Below, piece by piece: positions 33,162 through 45,278 of a stretch of DNA of 64,000 nucleotides (positions are counted from its first letter, which is position 1; each line of letters starts with the position of its first letter). The notes beneath the pieces are model-generated. The model saw only the letters and a program-made list of their open reading frames with translations, did not search any database and was not told the DNA's origin. Source of the DNA: Rhyzopertha dominica (Eukaryota > Arthropoda > Insecta > Coleoptera > Bostrichidae). A program made the translations under genes and the position numbers. The stretch covers positions 12,090,001 to 12,154,000 of the forward strand of contig QCXZ01000053.1 of assembly GCA_025024175.1 (NCBI GenBank), given 5' to 3'.

Positions 33162-33300
33162 AAAGTTGTATTGTGTATACAGCTTCTTTGAGTTGAATCG
33201 TTTCTATGCTTATTTGAACACCCTCCACACTGTAACTGCAACGTTCTTCTGATGAATCCTTGTCTTAAGGCAGATAATCTTAAAAAATGGTCTTGGACTG

Positions 33301-33410
33301 GACAACCACCAGTGTTGCCACCGCTCAAATCTTACAACGTTTCCTTAGATAAAGGGAGGGTGAGCTAACTCGCCTGACGAGCCATCACTCCTCGAATTAC
33401 CCTATTTGTG
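33301..33410 (+). repeat. dispersed repeat, copy 2 (possible LTR border)
   Basis: Matches 1447-1551 in the same orientation with a few differences, including the purine tract AAAGGGAGGG followed by TGAGCTAACTC. A Gypsy integrase fragment follows at 33610. Confidence 0.55.
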
Positions 33411-33609
33411 AAAAAGTATTCATAACATGTAATGCCCAACGTAACGAGTTTCAATTAATTTAAATATGGAAAGGCCTTCATAATGTTGTACTTTATCGCG
33501 ACGGAAAAATTTTGCTATATGTTTTGCCTGAAAATATTGAAATACGTATTAAGCCTACTAGCTACTCATAATCGAAGATCAATAATTGCCTTGTAGAAAA
33601 TACCTGATC

Positions 33610-33770
33610 AAAAAATTGTTTCACCCATTGGGTGGGATCGCCACGAAACGGCTGAGCGCGTAGTTATTTCTTTAGCTCTTGGTTGCGGTGTTCCACCGGG
33701 TTGGTTTGGGGATGGTATACGGGCGTGATGAAATGCTGGACCTGCCAACGGCTGCATGCCCTCCTTCAGC
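33610..33770 (-). pseudogene. Gypsy integrase fragment
   Basis: The minus strand reads QHFITPVYHPQTNPVEHRNQ, the region around the catalytic Glu of Gypsy-type integrases, then an in-frame stop, then sequence with DPTQWVKQFF. It is related to but distinct from the fragment at 1-455. Non-functional. Confidence 0.7.
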
Positions 33771-34056
33771 GGGTGCTGTGATCATGGACCGTTGGTAAAT
33801 TTATATTGACCATAATATACGCAATACATTATGTGGTCAGTTTATTATTCTGCTTCTCATGGGATGCACAACAGTTCATTTTGATGTACAAATTGTTTTT
33901 AAGCTTAAACAAATATTTTTGGTGAACCACGTCAATAAATTTTTCAAGAATATTCGTTTGTTACATGTATAACATTTATGTATTCTTCCGATGGATACAT
34001 TAAAGATTGGCCAGAAATATATTTTACAGAAATAAATGCCTCAGTAAGCGTTTCAG

Positions 34057-35390
34057 TTAAATAATATTTTCTGCAAGGGTTGCAATAATTGCGATACAAT
34101 TATTGTGGTATATAATTTCCTTGCAAATAAATCCTGTCACATAAGAAGGTGTGTTAGTTCTGAATATTTTGCCGGAAGAAATATTTTGTGGCTTTATGGC
34201 TATCTGAAATAAATTTTCAGTGTGTGATGTGCCGGGTGCTGGTTCACTACTTTCTGTCCAACATGAAATATAGGATTCCAATAACGCTTTTAATAAAAGC
34301 CATCTGTTTCGTAAATAGTGAAATTTGAATTTGTTATAAGGTTGTTAACTAGACAAGTCTTAAAAGCTGCTGTAAATTGTGAAAGTGTAAGAGTAAATTT
34401 TTGGCCAGTGAAACCTCTAATGATGCCAGACATATTCTCCAAACAATCCTGATTCAGTATCCTGGTGCATAGATATTTATAACCAAAAGTTTGCATTTGA
34501 ACAAACGGAGATTGTATATTTCTTATCGTAATAATTCAATTTCTAAAACTTGGAGGTGGTGTTGTTAGTGAACCTGTTTTATAAAATTACAGTGTATTTA
34601 GAAAAACCTCTGTATTTCCCCAAAAATGCAAAAGTTCTGAAGTGACAGGCCTACGCAGTGGTTTGGGGGAAATTGTGTGTTCCATTAAGGGCGTCAAAAA
34701 GCTTATTACAAAATAAAACTAATTCAGCGGTACCTTTAAAATCGAGAACTTCAACATTACTACAAATTAACAGCCTTGCATATACACTATGGCTGAACGC
34801 TTGGGTTGCTAACGTTACCTTCATTTCGTCTTTGCCCTGTGGGTTAATGCGAGTTTTAGTTAGTTTATTGTATATTTTGTCATCTGTTTTAGATATACCA
34901 TTAATTCTGTACAATGACGTTTATGTCATCCCGTTTGGCTATATTGCCATCCAAATGAATATTATTGTATTGAAAAATTATTTCGCAAATCTTTTATTAG
35001 GTAGGGCGGATCAAACAAATGAAAAGTTTTCTAATCACCAACATTGAAAGTAAAACTTTTACGAGAAATGCTGTCTTCACACAAATTTCTAACTGCTGCA
35101 ACATTTGCACTACCCTGATCGCAGATGGCACATAATAAATGAAAAGAGATTTTTTCGTGAACAGTATTTATGATATCTTTAATAATTTTTTAAGTGTTGG
35201 CTCTTTACACCGGACTTAACATAATAATATGCAATAGGATGCTTCCATTTTGAGCTATGTTCTTGGATATGTAAAATCCAAAGTCCTCTAATCCATGAAT
35301 TTGGTCACATTTTCTCGCCATATTAAAGTGTGGCATAAGTTACACTTTATAAAAAAACGAATGAGCGGGGTCTTTTTTTTAAGAAATAGC
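34057..35390 (-). pseudogene. second P-element-like transposase, decayed
   Basis: Scattered minus-strand frames follow the order of a P/THAP9 transposase: LLCAICDQGSANVAAVRNLC near 35100, FDPPYLIKDLRNNF near 35010, a middle block at 34914-34651 (LVLFCNKLFDALNG), and LNQDCLENMSGIIRGFTGQ near 34450, where the catalytic Glu is present. At least four stops or frameshifts separate them. It is clearly a different P-like family from the open one at 24587-26812. Confidence 0.75.
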
Positions 35391-35527
35391 AGGATCTTTG
35401 ATATTTATACCAGTGCTTATATTGAAAGCCTTAATAGGTCTGTGCAGGGTACATACAAATGACAATGAATAATACCATTTTAGAAAGGATAAGTTGCCTC
35501 GGTAAACTTTTTTCTCGGGATGTCATA

Positions 35528-37765
35528 TACACTGAGGGACAAAAAAAGTGGCGCACCTGAAATTTTGCCAAAGTTCAAACTGCAATATCTCGTGAACGCG
35601 TTGTTAGATTTTTATGAGTTTTTTTTTCATTTGTAGACCACACTATCTAGATTATTCAGTTTGGTCGCAACACCATTTTACTCTACTAGTCTTCAAATGA
35701 CAGTTGATGATCTACGCAATTGTTTTTTTGTCTATTTTTGAAGTTTTCTGTGGAGTACATACGATTTTTAAGCAATAAGACATAAACACATCTGTGTAGC
35801 CCAATCTTTCCTAAATCCAACGCTTTTTTTTTGAAGCATTTATCTCGAAAAATAACGGAGATACAGCGCTAGAAACAAACTACTGCATTTCGTTCGTATA
35901 GAGTGCAATGTCTGGAGAACGTTCTGAAACCATTTTTTCAGTGGCAAGAGACTAAAAACGAGTCAGCTGAGAACAATTTAATCAAACAGAACAAATAAAA
36001 CACAAACAAACAAACAGAACAAACAGAATGTTGTAGAGCAGGGAAAATATCAACTTCTAAAAAACACCGCACATTAACTAATATCGCGTATTTCCTCCTC
36101 TTGCTTGAATGACGGCTTCCATACGTCTGGGCATACTTGCAATCAAATTTGCAACCGTCTGTTGGGGGAAGTCCTCCCATTCGTCCACTAAAGCCTCACC
36201 CAACTGATAAAGATTTACTGGTGCAACCCTCCTGCTACGAATTCTTCTGCCCAGTTCGTCCCACACGTGCTCGATGGGATTAATATCTGGACTCCTGGCT
36301 GGCCACTGGAGACGTTCGATGCCCACTTCATCCAAATACTGAGTCACAATTCGTGCAGTGTGAGGCCGTGCGTTGTCTTGCATAAACAAGAAATCGTTTC
36401 CAACAAACGGAGCAAACGGTACCACATGCTCTTCCAAGACATTTATGTATGCCTCTGCTGTTAATGCGTTCCGTGGAAGCACGCAAAGTTCTGTCTTGGC
36501 ATTGAAGGAAATGCCAGCCCATATCATGACGGAGCCACCCCCAAAACTCTCCCTTTCCGAAAACATCCCCTGTTGGTATCGTTCTCCGTCTCTCCTCCAC
36601 AATCTTTCTCGTCCATCGGGTGAATACAGACAAAACCGGGACTCGTCAGAAAACAAGACTCGTGCCCAATCCTCCTCGTTCCAAGCTTGATGCAACCGCG
36701 CAAAATTCAGCCTAGCAACACGATGCTGCTGAAGAAGCCGTGGACCAGTTGCTGGTCTTCTGGATTTTAAACCTGCCGACTGCAGTCTGCGACAAACTGT
36801 TTTGTCCGAGACGAATGTTGCACGAATTTCTCGTAGTCTTCGGTTGGTGCTTACAGCCGTTTGTCTTCTGTCCCTTAAAGCTTCCAAGAGGATGAAGCGG
36901 TCGTCTGCACGGGATGTGCTTTTAGGACGTCCAGAGCCCCGTCGTCGTTCACAATGGCCCCTTTCTCGATATCGTCGAATAGCCCTTCTCACAGTGGTTT
37001 CCGGCAATTCGACAGCTCTTGCCGCATACCTTTGGCTTCGACCATCTTCAACCAGAGCCATTACGCGAGCCACTTGTTCTGTCGTTATTTGTAACGCCAT
37101 TTCGACACTGTGTTTGACACATGATAAACGTCACCTCATCACAATAACTTGATCAGCCTACTCGAAAATCAAAAATCCAATTACAACGCGACAGGTGAAC
37201 AAAGAGGATAATTTCCACAAAGATTTTTCAAAACTGCTGGCATTGTGCATTTAAACTGTAATTTCGGAGATATAAAGCNATTCTATGCTCAATTTGCAAC
37301 AAGAGTGTTTCATACATTTTCGAAGGATTCCGGTATATCAATAAAAAAAGTTTGTTCAAATCTGCTAAACCGATCTTCAGACCTTGCACTCTATACGAAC
37401 GAAATGCAGTAGTTTGTTTCTAGCGCTGTATCTCCGTTATTTTTCGAGATAAATGCTTCAAAAAAAAAAACGTTGGATTCAGGAAAGATTGGGCTACACA
37501 GATGTGTTTCTGTCTTATTCCTTACAAATCGTATGTACTCCACAGAAAACTTCAAAAATAGACAAAAAAACAATTGCGTAGATCATCAACTGTCATTTGA
37601 AGACTAGTAGAGTAAAATGGTGTTGCGACCAAACTGAATAATCTAGATAGTGTGGTCTACAAATGAAAAAAAAACTCATAAAAATCCAACAAAACGTTCA
37701 CGAGATATTGCAGTTTGAACTTTGGCAAAATTTCAGGTGCGCCACTTTTTTTGTCCCTCAGTGTA
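35528..37765 (-). mobile_element. complete Tc1-type element with about 380-bp terminal inverted repeats
   Basis: The element runs 35530-37763. Its ends are CACTGAGGGACAAAAAAAGT and the inverse, flanked by TA on both sides (35528-35529, 37764-37765). The terminal inverted repeats are unusually long: 35530 to about 35908 pairs with about 37385 to 37763 with few differences. The transposase lies between them on the minus strand. Confidence 0.92.
36078..37100 (-). CDS. Tc1-type DD34E transposase, intact
   Basis: A 340-residue open frame, normal for Tc1. The N-terminus has two HTH units (QRYAARAVELPETTVRRAIR and a second at about residues 75-115) separated by a GRPK-type AT-hook-like GSGRPKS. The catalytic triad is Asp in LFSDESRF, Asp in MQDNARPHT and Glu in SPDINPIEHVWDEL, with 34 residues between the last two. 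Tc1 transposases cut at the terminal repeats and insert at TA. All landmarks are intact and the terminal repeats are complete, so it is a candidate active copy. GC content is clearly above its surroundings. Confidence 0.93.
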   Translation of the reverse strand: MALQITTEQVARVMALVEDGRSQRYAARAVELPETTVRRAIRRYRERGHCERRRGSGRPKSTSRADDRFILLEALRDRRQTAVSTNRRLREIRATFVSDKTVCRRLQSAGLKSRRPATGPRLLQQHRVARLNFARLHQAWNEEDWARVLFSDESRFCLYSPDGRERLWRRDGERYQQGMFSERESFGGGSVMIWAGISFNAKTELCVLPRNALTAEAYINVLEEHVVPFAPFVGNDFLFMQDNARPHTARIVTQYLDEVGIERLQWPARSPDINPIEHVWDELGRRIRSRRVAPVNLYQLGEALVDEWEDFPQQTVANLIASMPRRMEAVIQARGGNTRY

Positions 37766-37769
37766 TTAT

Positions 37770-38172
37770 CATCATAGGACGCATTTTGCGCGGGATTCAT
37801 ATTTTAACGGTTTTTCGACATCCTTGTTGCTCACGATCTTATTTGCATCCTCTTGGGTGTTTGTTTCTACTATTAGCACCTTTCCGGCGCTTCTCATGAT
37901 TTTTAATCGGATTTGGTTATTTATGGGTTTTAACACTTTGGGGTGAATCTTTCCTCGATGATCATAGCATCCTCTTCCCCTTTAGATGAGATAAACACTG
38001 ACATTTTAGGTACACTATTCACTATTTCTATAGTTGCTTGTATCACAGGCTTTTTCTTTGCTGACACCATGTCCGCGTAACTTTTAGGTGCCGGCTGGGC
38101 CGCCGCACTTTCTGCCTTCATCAGAACTGTCATCATGCTTAACCTTTTTTCTACCAAGGAACCATCCAACAT
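37770..38172 (-). pseudogene. LINE (R1/Jockey-type) ORF1 fragment
   Basis: Minus-strand reading gives KSYADMVSAKKKPVIQATIE, then after a frameshift VLKPINNQIRLKIMRSAGKVLIVETN, the gag-like region of arthropod non-LTR ORF1 proteins. It ends shortly before the Tc1 element. It is not collinear with the reverse transcriptase fragment at 39130-39845, which is on the same strand but lies 5' of it, so the two are separate insertions or rearranged. Confidence 0.6.
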
Positions 38173-38484
38173 TATATTAATATATTATGCCAATTCATCC
38201 AAGCGGTCGCCAGTATATCGATAACATTACACTACGAATCTTGGACGACAAGAGACAAGTAATCAATTTCCATGGAGAACCTTATTGCCAAGGTTGAATT
38301 GAAACAGTTGTGATAAGAATGGGCTTTGTTTATAAAAAAAGGTAACATAATGGTTATAAACAGAAGAGTCAGTAATAGTAGTAGCCGTGGCAACAGCAGT
38401 AGTAATTTTTGACCAAAACTTGCCATACACCATGCAGTTTACCGGAAGGCAGGCCTTACTCTCGGCTTACGTTCCATTCGGAGT

Positions 38485-39062
38485 GTGATGCGTAAAATTG
38501 GTGCGAAGCGAAAAGTAGACATGATCTGGGAAAATGATATGTTAATAGGATTGGCAGTTGCTTTGTTGCCTAAAAAGGCGCAAAAGATAACGCGCAAACG
38601 TTGGAAATGGGTAAACAGTTATTATGCAGTGGTGCCAGATCGTGTCAAGTTGAATTCGTTAGAGTCTACCGGAAAATCGTGAGACTTTGTAAAATACTGT
38701 TTTTATTTTGTTTTGATGTTGACTTTTATAGAATTTATTTTGATGTTAACTTTTATAGAAAGGGTTAAAACTCTGATGTCGCGTTAATTGTTTGTTACAG
38801 TCAAAAAGATTTAAATAATGAACGTTCTAACTTTAACAAACATGTAAGCAGAGCAAAACGAATAATAGTAGTAATTTCAATGGAAAATATAGAAGCTCTG
38901 GTCATGACTACATATGCATTACATAATCATTTGCGTACCAAAAATCCAAATCACTACATTGAGATATCTGGAAATGAAGATACCTCGACAGATCAGTACA
39001 TACTGACGGCATTACAAAATTATCATGGAAGTAGACATTCTCCGTATTTTAAAAATAACTAG
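38485..39062 (+). pseudogene. Harbinger transposase, internally deleted
   Basis: The first part (38485-38682) resembles the short basic N-terminal exon of Harbinger transposases (IGLAVALLPKKAQKITRKRW). The second part (about 38840-39062) reads FNKHVSRAKRIIVVISMENI and ALVMTTYALHNHLRTKNPNH, the C-terminal end after the catalytic Glu. The whole catalytic core is missing. Non-autonomous. Confidence 0.6.
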
Positions 39063-39129
39063 CGCAAACAGCCTGTACTTACTAAATTAACATTTTGAAA
39101 TAAATACTTACCTCATTATTTACGCTGTT

Positions 39130-39845
39130 ACTTTCCGAAATTTCAGGCCATTCAAGGCATTCTCTACATCGATGGCGATCAGGGCTCAATAGTCCTTTCG
39201 GCTCCATGCTCCGTCGTTCGCCAGCTTCGCATATTTTAGGGCGTCCTCCGCCGCGTCTCTGGTGGAGCGACTCTCCACAAATCCATATTGTCTGGCAGAC
39301 AGACCACCCACATCATTTAGTTCTATTAGGAGCCTTTTTTGAGTAGGTGCTCAAGAGCTTGCCGAAGACATTTAATAGGCAAATTCGCCGCCATTTCTTG
39401 TTACCATGTGCGTCTGTTCCTGTCTTGGGTACCAGTACTAACTTTGAGACATTCCAAGAGTTTGGGAAAATTCCCTTTTTAAGAGCTCATTCATAACAGA
39501 AAGGACGTAGTCTGGCCGCACCTTGACTGCCAGTCCTGCTACCTCCGTCATGATCCCGTCCGGCCCGGGAGCTTTGCCGGTCTTCATTTTACCCATCGCG
39601 TCTTCTAGTTCTGTCTTCCGTCCCCACTTGATTACGGGCCTCTTTGGGAAGAGGTCTTCGACAGCCCTTTCATCTTCTGACACAGTCGGCGGGATTCCTC
39701 TTTTGATTCTGCCAATTTCCTGTATATTAGACTTGCTTTTTCTCGTCACTTCATTATCATAGAAGAAGTCCAAAAGATGAAAATACCATAGCGATGTTTC
39801 ATAAACCTCTCCGCTTGCAGAACTTCTTTTCTTGCTGCCCTCCAT
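39130..39845 (-). pseudogene. R1-like LINE reverse transcriptase fragment
   Basis: Minus-strand reading gives MGKMKTGKAPGPDGIMTEVA, the start of a non-LTR reverse transcriptase, then, in shifted frames down to about 39130, LLNVFGKLL, a QYGF block with a RST motif, and ALIAIDVENALN, where the first catalytic Asp of the palm would lie. The rest is absent. R1-type elements code for an endonuclease and reverse transcriptase; neither is complete here. Confidence 0.7.
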
Positions 39846-40249
39846 TTTTTTAAGTTCTTTACGGTATGAACTACACGTTTTTAATTTTTTTTACCGCCAT
39901 ATTTTTTGTAGCGGTTGGATCTACTGTCTTTAATTTTTCCACCAACTTCTTGTAGGCCTCTAACTTCAAAGGTTCCAATTTTCACGCGAAAAACCTAGCC
40001 GGAAGGTAAATAATCAAGCGCTGGTTGATTTTTTGGAGGCAGAGAGTTCAAGCCCGGCCTTCTAGCCATATGACCACTAACGACACAATTTGCCTTCCGG
40101 TTTGCAAATCTAAAGGCCTGCCTTCCGGTAAATTGCATGGTGTATGGCCAGCTTTATTAAACAATCAAAGCATCCAAACAGCAGCAGTAGCATACAACAC
40201 ACAACAGTTAGAAGCAGTACACATTTTAGTTTGTTAAAACTGAATAAAT

Positions 40250-40826
40250 TGCATTTTGCCAAACTGTATTAGCATCTTTAATCATTGAACTACAAAAATC
40301 CGCATCATATTTTAATTTAATTATGTTTACAAGTTTGTTATCTTCAAAAGTAGGCGATGCAATACAAAAAAGGCCTGCATTTCTTCGTGCTAGACGCATC
40401 TGTAGTTGAATCTACGCCATATATTTCAGCGTTACCACATTTTCTCTGATGTATCGCTTCACTGTTTTTTCTTAGCTTGGGCACTTTACCTCAATGACAT
40501 ACTCATTCGTAATACCATCTGGTGAGGCTCCAAGTGCTGGCCCGCATCCTTTATCTTTAAATTTGTAGTTTTGCTATTTCTTTAAGGACATCTTTTCCTA
40601 ACCTGCGCCCTCTTTGTACCGCTGCTGTTGGCTCAAAAGTGGAGTAAGTAGGGGGATGATAACTGAGCTGGGTCACTAATTTGCACATTAGCCCAATCGA
40701 GTGTGTGTAATTCGCGATCAATTTTTTTTTTAATTTTTCGATTTTTTTTGCTGAATGTGATGGGATGAAAATATGACTTGAATTTGCATGTTGATAAATA
40801 GTATCAGGGGGTCTTATTAGATGCAT
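40250..40826 (-). pseudogene. YqaJ-type exonuclease remnant, copy B, catalytic core kept
   Basis: Unlike copy A, this copy keeps the core: GASPDGITNEYVIEVKCP at about 40530-40475, with the Asp and the Glu-x-Lys of the YqaJ/lambda-exonuclease active site. Upstream is GRRLGKDVLKEIAKLQ (about 40610-40563), one frame away. Downstream a QMRLARRNAGLFCIASPTF segment and YDADFCSSMI continue to about 40260. Two or three frameshifts make it non-functional. Located 3' of the NS1-like gene, same strand. Confidence 0.65.
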
Positions 40827-41388
40827 TCATTTTTCACCGGATTAATGATTGAATATTGCTGCTATATTGAAAAGAATACTTTTCGAGTTGTTTATTAAAT
40901 TTTAGGTCATTTTCTTATCGACATCCGAGTGTAACTTTAACCTGCTTTTCATTTTTTTCTGTACAAATTATAGAAACAGCATTTGATCTGAATGTTTTTT
41001 TTTACTAAGGAATTCGTTTAAATATCACTTACCTTCAATACTACGGACTTTGAAACACATCACTTTGAACATAACTTTTTCGAGCTGAAATGGTAAGATA
41101 GTAAAAAATAAACTATACATGTATACGCGTCTTGGAAAATTGCAGCTTAGGCATTATTATAAATTGTTAATATCTAAGCTATTAGGACAGAATACATCTG
41201 CAAGCTGAAACGACTGTAAATCGAAGCACTCTTCTTCATTATCAGGATCGATCGTGGTCGCCTTCCCTAGATGTACAATTGGCACTACGTTCCTTGTCTA
41301 ATGAAACATGTGCACAATTATGAAGAGTACTTTTACATAAGTTCTTAAGAATGATGTCTTTAAAGTTAAATTGATAACATCTGGCATC

Positions 41389-43504
41389 AAATCGTCGTCG
41401 AGCTGACAATACCTCCAATATGGCAAAATGCATATTTACACGAGATGATAAAAACTGTTTTGCACATTTCTCTCTGCAATTTGTAAAAAAAAAATTAGTT
41501 TGTAATGTTATGATTACTAACTGTATTACTGTTTTCAGAATTTAATGTTATAGAGATAATGTTTTTTTATTATTATTAGAATATTTGCACATTGGAGGTA
41601 TTTTTAAAGCTTCCGGTGATGCAGATTAGATGTGTTACGGGGGTTATTATAAATTGTAATTATTACAGTGCCACAAACTGCTCGTTATGTGTTAGAATAG
41701 AGGAATGATACACTGGTTACCTTTTACTTTTCATAATACAATACCGCAAAACAAAATTAGAGTAATTAATTATTATTATTCTTTTTTCATCATAGGTTAA
41801 AGCATCATAGAATGGGTGATGATCTGGCTCAATAACGGACTTCAGATCTTGTATATATTTAAAATTAAAAAAAATGTTTAATCCAATACTTTGATATTGT
41901 ATGGATCTATTAGGCCTTGCTAGATGCATTCTGGCAACATAGTCCATTGGCGAGTTAATTGGAGGATAGAAATAGTGTTCAAGTGTTGAGTGGACCGAGT
42001 CAGCCTTTCATTTTGCTTGGAAAAGTCGTTTAGTGCACTTGCAAAAACCTTGTTTCGGTTTTGATAATTGCATCCATCACATATCAGCACAAATGTCTTT
42101 ATCTTCTTGTGAATCTGCAATGTTTCAGAAAGATAATTCACAATGCACGTAGTGAATTCATTTGATGACATCCCTCCATTTACATCCTTATTATTTAAAG
42201 CATATATAGTAAAGTTGTGTATTTGTAACTTTAATTTGTAATAACTTTGTGAAGCTAGAAGTTTGGGGCAAGTCAAAACGCTTTGAAGATCCATAGTCAC
42301 AACTAAAGTTTAAAATTTGTAATTATTTTATATTTGTTTCGTTGATAGCAGTCATAAGATTTTCCCGAATGCATCGACACTTTGCTAAATTTCGTTTGTC
42401 AGTAATTCCCAACTTCTTTGAATTAACTTCAGTATCATTCCGTTCTTCTGCAGAAATGTTTTCATCATCACTGATATTTCTACTATCAGAAAAAATGTTT
42501 CCATGATCATGTTCCTTCATTCCATTAACATGATTGTTTTCACATTTATCTTCCTGGTAGAATAACAAGACAACATTTTCAGTAACAAGATGTTCTTGTT
42601 GACTGCCATTCTTCTGTAAAGAAACCTGTTCCAGCTGTACAGTATAATTTTCTTGTTCATTAGTTAAGATAATGAATGAACCATCTATTAGGCCACTTTT
42701 TGGTTTTGAGTCAAAATTTTCTGTAATAGTGTCATCGCCGAGCAGTTGTTGCAGTTCTGTTTCATCATATGCAGTATCACTGATGAACCTTGTGAAGTAT
42801 GTAACAAGATCATCTGAAGGTGCTGTGATGGCCTCAGGGGCTACAAAAATGAAGTTATTGAGCTGAAAACGCGTTTAGTGAAACTTCACTTACGTGCATT
42901 AATAGCACATTGAGAAGTATCTGTATCTATATTTCTATCACTATTAGTTTCATAAATTTCATGAGATACTGCAGAGGTGCCCTGGGTTACTACGATGTTA
43001 TCATTGCATGTGTCTGCGTATTTGGTTTTGGAAAGTTCCAGTAATTTCTTTGCGCCTGAAGACATATTTCTTTTACTGAAATTCTTATGCACTATAATCT
43101 CCATGAGTACATAAAATAGCAATTAATAACTTACTGCTTATCAAATTGATATGTACCATTTAAAATCACAAACACGTGTACACAAGTAATAAACAAAATT
43201 GCACAGTAATCTATTAACCTATAGTGTAATTCCTCCAATGTGGAAAGTTGACACGCGCACATGCGACAGTTATCAGAAAAACCTCCAATGTGACTCTGTG
43301 TCTACATTGGGGATACTGCCATCTCGTTTTCAGATGTGTAGTCACATTGGGGTTTTTACACTTGGAAATACCCGAGAAAGAGACCATACAAACACTTTGG
43401 AGATTTTACAGGCTGTCGGCGACCTCTAGTAGAATAACTTTACACAAAAATATCATTTTGGGTACTATGGTACATTGAAGGTATTGTTAGCTCGACGACG
43501 AAAT
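41389..43504 (-). mobile_element. Sola-like DNA transposon inserted in NS1, copy B
   Basis: Spans 41393-43500, with the same terminal inverted repeats as copy A (CGTCGTCGAGCTGACAATAC at the left) and the same AAAT duplications (41389-41392, 43501-43504). Its position in NS1 is identical to copy A. It is slightly shorter through small internal deletions. Confidence 0.75.
41740..43075 (-). pseudogene. Sola-like transposase-type protein, internally deleted, copy B
   Basis: Begins MSSGAKKLLELSKTKYADTC at 43075, with a GTAAGT donor near 42895. The acidic exon runs to about 42323, and the second part (42300-41740) has DLQSVLTCPKLLAS, GGMSSNEFTTC, LICDGCNYQNRN and FYDALTYDEKR. Compared with copy A it lacks about 30 bp including the YVWHEA motif near 42180, and it has its own frameshift near 42006. 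Non-functional. Confidence 0.6.
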
Positions 43505-44732
43505 GCTGCCTGCGATTGGGAACAATATACTCCATGTTTTTTATTATTAGTAATGATAAACGGAATTCTCTTGCCTAATGTTTGAGACGGCTTATTTATA
43601 ATTGCTACCGCAACTGTTGGGTTACCTTCCATAATTAATTTAGCCATGTCTGCTAATTCAGGAGGAATATGAGTTTTCTCCCACAACAAGCAACCAGTGC
43701 CTGGTGCTATTGCAAACAAAAAAAGACCACCATTTATTATTCGTTCGTGAATGTAAAATTCCTTCCAAATCAGACAAGATAAAAAGGATTTGCCAGTATC
43801 CGGTGGTCCCATTAACAGTAGAGTGTTAACGTTTTGTGGCGCTATCTGTACCATTAGCCAATGAAACAATGCCACGTTAAAGTCAAAGATATTGATTTCC
43901 TGATAATGCAAGAGTTCTACTGGACAACAGCATAATAAACGATCCGGTCGGACTTCATCAATAATTTTATTGAGAATCAATTTAACATTCATGGCATGCG
44001 TAAGCGAAGATTTAAAGTGACTTAGACAATTTTCCCACACGATTTTGAGGTTATTGTAATGAAGATATTAATGAATCATTAAATCCTTTAGTAAATCATT
44101 ATAATTTGTGATGTTTCCGTGAAGCTTTTTCATGAAAAAAATTACTAATTCATTGTTGGTATTTATTTTAGTATGTTCGTCCAGCATGTTTGATCGCTTG
44201 GGGCCACTGTGTTCACCGAATATAATTTTACGATCGAAACTTAAGTACAATTTGAGTACCTATATTGTCATCATTAACTGTGACATGAAATGTACTCTTG
44301 TACAGGTTTTGCAAATAATTTATGTAGCTTCATGGCGATTTGATTTTCTGAAAAGGTGTATACTACGCAAAAATGCGCGTGTAGTCCGCAGCCTTTAGAT
44401 TGTTGCATAACGCATATATAGTTACATTTATCATTAATATTTAATTTTTCAAAATATGTTAACAGTAATTATACAAATTGTTCGCGTTTCTGTTCAGCAT
44501 CTTTCACAAAGGATATCGGATCAATTGTTATAACCCAACAGTTCATATAAGTTTTGTTATATTTGCGAGAATAATATTCCGAATCGCTAACATTATTTTT
44601 ATAATCTTGTTGTGCGGCAAAATTAATAATCATTGCGAGCACGCAAAACACTAACATCGCCGTCTGTGTGGTGGTAGTTCTTGTATAGATATGGTCGGCG
44701 AGTGACATGTCGACCTCTGGCATTGCAGACAT

Positions 44733-45278
44733 GCTGATATTGGTTTGTGATTCTATAATAATTATTCGTACGTTAGTTTTCTTCGTTTAGCTGGCTGAGA
44801 ATCCGAACCGTACTGACCGTTACCATTGTATTGTTTTCGTTTCTCTTCTTGCTCCACTAATTCATTAAAAGTAGTAAAACCTGCATTATTTCTGTAAAGC
44901 ATCTGCAAATTAGATTTTAAATTCTATAACGGATTCGGATTCATACTCCAAATGTTCTGTTATATTTTTGATAATACAATATTTTGACCTAAGAATCGCA
45001 TTCCCAAATTTTTATTTCATTGTAGAATATCCCGTATTGAACCCCAATTTCATAACAATCCAATAACATGTATGTGTAAAGAACCTTATACATTAAGACG
45101 CACTGCGAGGCCCTCGCGTATAAATTTGATTATTGGGATATTTCTTTAACGAGAGCCATTACACACTATATACTGTATGCTTGTTGTTCAAAAACAAAAA
45201 ATTGACCTTGCCACTGTTCACAAGGGCAATGCACAGCTTGAAACTTGTACGTCGTATGGACAACATTCCATACTGCAG
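44733..45278 (-). other. region upstream of NS1-like gene, copy B
   Basis: Counterpart of 15041-15585: the 45-codon basic small frame precedes the NS1-like start, and a Cys-rich broken coding-like stretch lies further upstream. Same caveats as copy A. Confidence 0.3.

Larger units (their letters stand above)
38424..40152 (+). mobile_element. Harbinger-type derivative with a LINE insert
   Basis: CCATACACCATGCA followed by a TTTACCGGAAGGCAGG stretch at about 38423-38457 is repeated inverted at about 40114-40149, giving 35-bp terminal repeats with one or two mismatches. Between them lie a plus-strand Harbinger transposase with its nuclease deleted and a minus-strand LINE fragment. The target duplication is not clear. 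Confidence 0.65.
41242..44732 (-). pseudogene. parvovirus (densovirus)-like NS1 gene, old integrated copy B
   Basis: Same gene and same Sola-like insertion as copy A. The N-terminal HUH nickase region starts at 44732. The helicase segment 44040-43498 is one undamaged stretch, with Walker A GPPDTGKS near 43800, Walker B-like GCLLWEK near 43690 and the following FIITNN strand near 43555. The part beyond the insertion is 41388-41242. Frame breaks remain near 44460, 44390 and 44060. Two relics sharing the identical insertion show that the copy arose by duplication of the composite, not by two infections. Confidence 0.82.

Noticed and set aside
36802..37152. Plus-strand frames across the Tc1 transposase
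   Set aside because: These are shadows of the intact minus-strand transposase.
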